Shown piece after piece: positions 62,627 through 64,000 of a stretch of DNA of 64,000 nt; positions within the stretch are counted from its first letter, which is position 1; every line of letters starts with the position of its first letter. The position numbers and the translations under genes were made by a program. The stretch is taken from the NCBI RefSeq assembly GCF_014298075.1, contig NZ_CP060418.1, positions 2,046,001 to 2,110,000 of the forward strand, written 5' to 3'. The notes beneath the pieces are model-generated. The model saw only the letters and a program-made list of their open reading frames with translations, was not told the DNA's origin and ran no database searches. This stretch comes from Enterobacter sp. JUb54 (GTDB lineage: Bacteria; Pseudomonadota; Gammaproteobacteria; Enterobacterales; Enterobacteriaceae).

Positions 62627-63166
62627 ATGACAAAACTTACTTTACAAGAACAGATGCTCAAAGCGGGATTAGTCACCAGTAAGAAGGCGGCTAAGGTCCA
62701 GAGAACGGCGAAGAAATCACGCGTTCAGGCCCGTGAGGCCCGTGCGGCGGTCGCTGAAAATAAGCAGTCGCAGCAGGAACGCGACAAGCTGCTGAGTGAA
62801 CAACAAAAGCAGGCGACGTTATCAAAAGAGTATAAAGCGCAGGTAAAACAGCTTATTGAAATGAACCGCATCACCATTTCAAAGGGCAATATTACGTTTA
62901 ACTTCACCGACGGTAACTTAATCAAGCAGATGACGGTGGACAAGCTGACCCAGGCGCAGCTCACCAATGGCCGGCTTGCTATCGCGCGCCTGACCACTGA
63001 CGCCAATGGCGATAACGTATACGCGATTATCCCTGCCAGCGTGGCCGATAAGATTGCCCAGCGTGACGCCAGCAGCATTGTGTTCAATAGCGACCTGACT
63101 CAGGAAGCGCAGGACGAAGACGATCCGTACGCTGATTTTAAAATTCCTGATGATTTGATGTGGTAA
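62627..63166 (+). CDS. yaiL: YaiL, DUF2058 nucleoprotein/polynucleotide-associated protein
   Basis: A 179-residue protein, the same length as E. coli YaiL. The N-terminal half is a long basic helix (LTLQEQMLKAGLVTSKK, AKVQRTAKKSRVQAREARA) with coiled-coil character; the C-terminal half ends DDPYADFKIPDDLMW as in the family. Function is not established; the basic helix suggests nucleic-acid binding. I start at MTKLTLQEQ (62627), since the open frame upstream contains no family sequence. Confidence 0.93.
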   Translation: MTKLTLQEQMLKAGLVTSKKAAKVQRTAKKSRVQAREARAAVAENKQSQQERDKLLSEQQKQATLSKEYKAQVKQLIEMNRITISKGNITFNFTDGNLIKQMTVDKLTQAQLTNGRLAIARLTTDANGDNVYAIIPASVADKIAQRDASSIVFNSDLTQEAQDEDDPYADFKIPDDLMW

Positions 63167-63379
63167 CAGGTGATGGCTGTGCGCTCTGCCAGCCATATAG
63201 TAAACCCGGCGGGTCAAAATCCACGATACAACGGCTGACGGCACCTCTCTTCGCCGTTAGCCACTCGCGCAGCACAAATTTATCGTCCAGACTTAAGCCA
63301 AAGGCGTGGTCTGCGCAGGCATTGTGCTTTACACTGCGCGCTGCAAAAACTGAGTAGATAAACGATTAAGTAGGCGATA

Positions 63380-63871
63380 ATGGCGATGAATGGCACGATC
63401 ACAACCTGGTTTAAAGATAAAGGTTTTGGATTTATCAAAGATGAAAACGGTGATAACCGTTATTTTCATGTGATTAAGGTCGCCAACCCTGACCTGATTA
63501 AGAAAGATGCGGCGGTGACCTTTGAACCCACCACCAATAATAAAGGCCTGTCCGCTTATGCGGTGAAGGTCGTCCCGGAGAGCAAAAATCTCTATATTGC
63601 CGGCGAGCGCCTGAAGATCACCTCGATCAAATCTTACCTCGTGTACAGCGAAGAAGTTCCGGCCGATGCCTCCGTTGATAAAGAGAATGCGGTGCTGTCG
63701 GTAGGGATGCTGATGGGCAATATCAGACCGAAATCCGCCGCGAAACCGGGGGAGATGCGCTCGCTGAAAAAGCTGGCGATCACCACCTTCCAGGGCACGA
63801 CTCTTATCTTCTCGGAAGATGAGATTGACATCGAAGAGACCGTCAAGCTGCTCAAAAACTTAAACCGTTAA
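63380..63871 (+). CDS. Cold-shock-domain protein with a C-terminal extension
   Basis: A 163-residue protein. Residues 1-65 resemble a cold-shock domain: NGTITTWFKDKGFGFIKDEN carries the RNP1-type KGFGFI motif, then RYFHVIKV and AVTFEPTTNNKGLSAYAVKV. The C-terminal 95 residues (from about LYIAGERLKITSIKSYLVYS) are not recognised. It may bind RNA or single-stranded DNA. Start at ATG 63380 (MAMNGTI) or 63386. 213 bases separate it from yaiL; a short frame between them is not convincing. Confidence 0.8.
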   Translation: MAMNGTITTWFKDKGFGFIKDENGDNRYFHVIKVANPDLIKKDAAVTFEPTTNNKGLSAYAVKVVPESKNLYIAGERLKITSIKSYLVYSEEVPADASVDKENAVLSVGMLMGNIRPKSAAKPGEMRSLKKLAITTFQGTTLIFSEDEIDIEETVKLLKNLNR

Positions 63872-63883
63872 TGGTTTCTGTGC

Positions 63884-63916
63884 CGCCATCCCGGGCGCGT
63901 CCTGCGCCGGATGGCG
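63884..63916. repeat. REP-like hairpin after the cold-shock-domain gene
   Basis: CGCCATCC (63884-63891) and GGATGGCG (63909-63916) flank GGGCGCGTCCTGCGCC, an imperfect inverted repeat 13 bases beyond the stop. Enterobacterial REP-like or a terminator without T tract. Confidence 0.5.
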
Positions 63917-63974
63917 ACATAACGAGCCTTCAGACACCGCGCCCCCTCTCCACCACCATCACAGCACAGCCTTA

Positions 63975-64000
63975 TCAGCGCACCCGCAGCAGATCGCTGT
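63975..64000 (-). CDS. C-terminal end of an unidentified minus-strand gene (partial)
   Basis: On the minus strand the window edge reads SDLLRVR followed by TGA at 63975-63977. It looks like the tail of a gene entering from the right, but eight codons are too few to name it or be sure. Confidence 0.3.

Noticed and set aside
62421-62630. Short frames upstream of yaiL
   Set aside because: No ribosome site or homology; they overlap the probable yaiL promoter.

Overview
The window is a stretch of enterobacterial chromosome that fits Klebsiella or the closely related Raoultella. It carries E. coli-like blocks (put-rut-wrbA-agp, puu, dml, frw/pfl, yaiL) interleaved with the hpx purine-degradation genes described from Klebsiella pneumoniae. 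It also has Klebsiella-type REP/BIME repeats and ERIC elements. The assignment rests on recognised protein families and gene order read by eye; no database search was possible.

Layout. 1-0.1 kb: end of putA. 0.2-1.3 kb: a small secreted DUF1311 protein and rutR. 1.5-7.0 kb: rutABCDEFG (uracil catabolism) behind predicted NtrC, RutR and sigma-54 sites. 7.1-9.8 kb: ymdF, wrbA, yccJ, agp. 9.9-11.8 kb: an HxlR regulator/SDR pair and two very small proteins. 11.9-19.6 kb: the putrescine cluster puuP, puuA, puuD, puuR, puuC, puuB (no puuE). 19.6-21.8 kb: dmlR/dmlA (D-malate). 21.9-31.6 kb: ptsA, frwCB, pflDC, frwD, yijO, with a PhyH-type dioxygenase gene between frwD and yijO. 31.6-32.6 kb: a membrane diguanylate cyclase.

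32.9-54.9 kb is one continuous purine-catabolism supercluster. hpxK-J and an ABC transporter (hpxF-I) use allantoate. hpxU is an RpiR regulator. hpxWXYZ encodes an oxamate-type amidohydrolase and AtzG/AtzE/AtzH-like proteins. hpxB/A/S handle allantoin, hpxC is a permease, guaD is guanine deaminase, hpxQ and hpxT process the products of urate oxidation, hpxO is urate hydroxylase, and hpxR with hpxDE controls and performs hypoxanthine oxidation. Together they take guanine or hypoxanthine through urate, allantoin and allantoate to usable nitrogen. Six sites matching the sigma-54 consensus (five with the -24 GG and -12 GC pairs and 17-base spacing well conserved, one weaker) precede rutA, hpxF, hpxW, hpxC, guaD and hpxQ, so pyrimidine and purine salvage look jointly wired to nitrogen limitation. 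An array of eight ~106-bp BIME units separates hpxZ from hpxB.

55.1-58.5 kb is an accessory, more AT-rich segment. It holds a PerC-like regulator and, between two oppositely oriented ERIC elements, a four-gene operon: a DarT-like ADP-ribosyltransferase with an N-terminal membrane anchor, a NADAR-domain partner (a DarT1-type toxin-antitoxin pair), and two small helical proteins I cannot assign. This is the best candidate for a novel system. 58.5-62.3 kb is a periplasmic-binding-protein ferric iron ABC transporter with a Fur-box-like site. 62.6-63.9 kb holds yaiL and a cold-shock-domain protein, and the window ends in a probable minus-strand gene tail.
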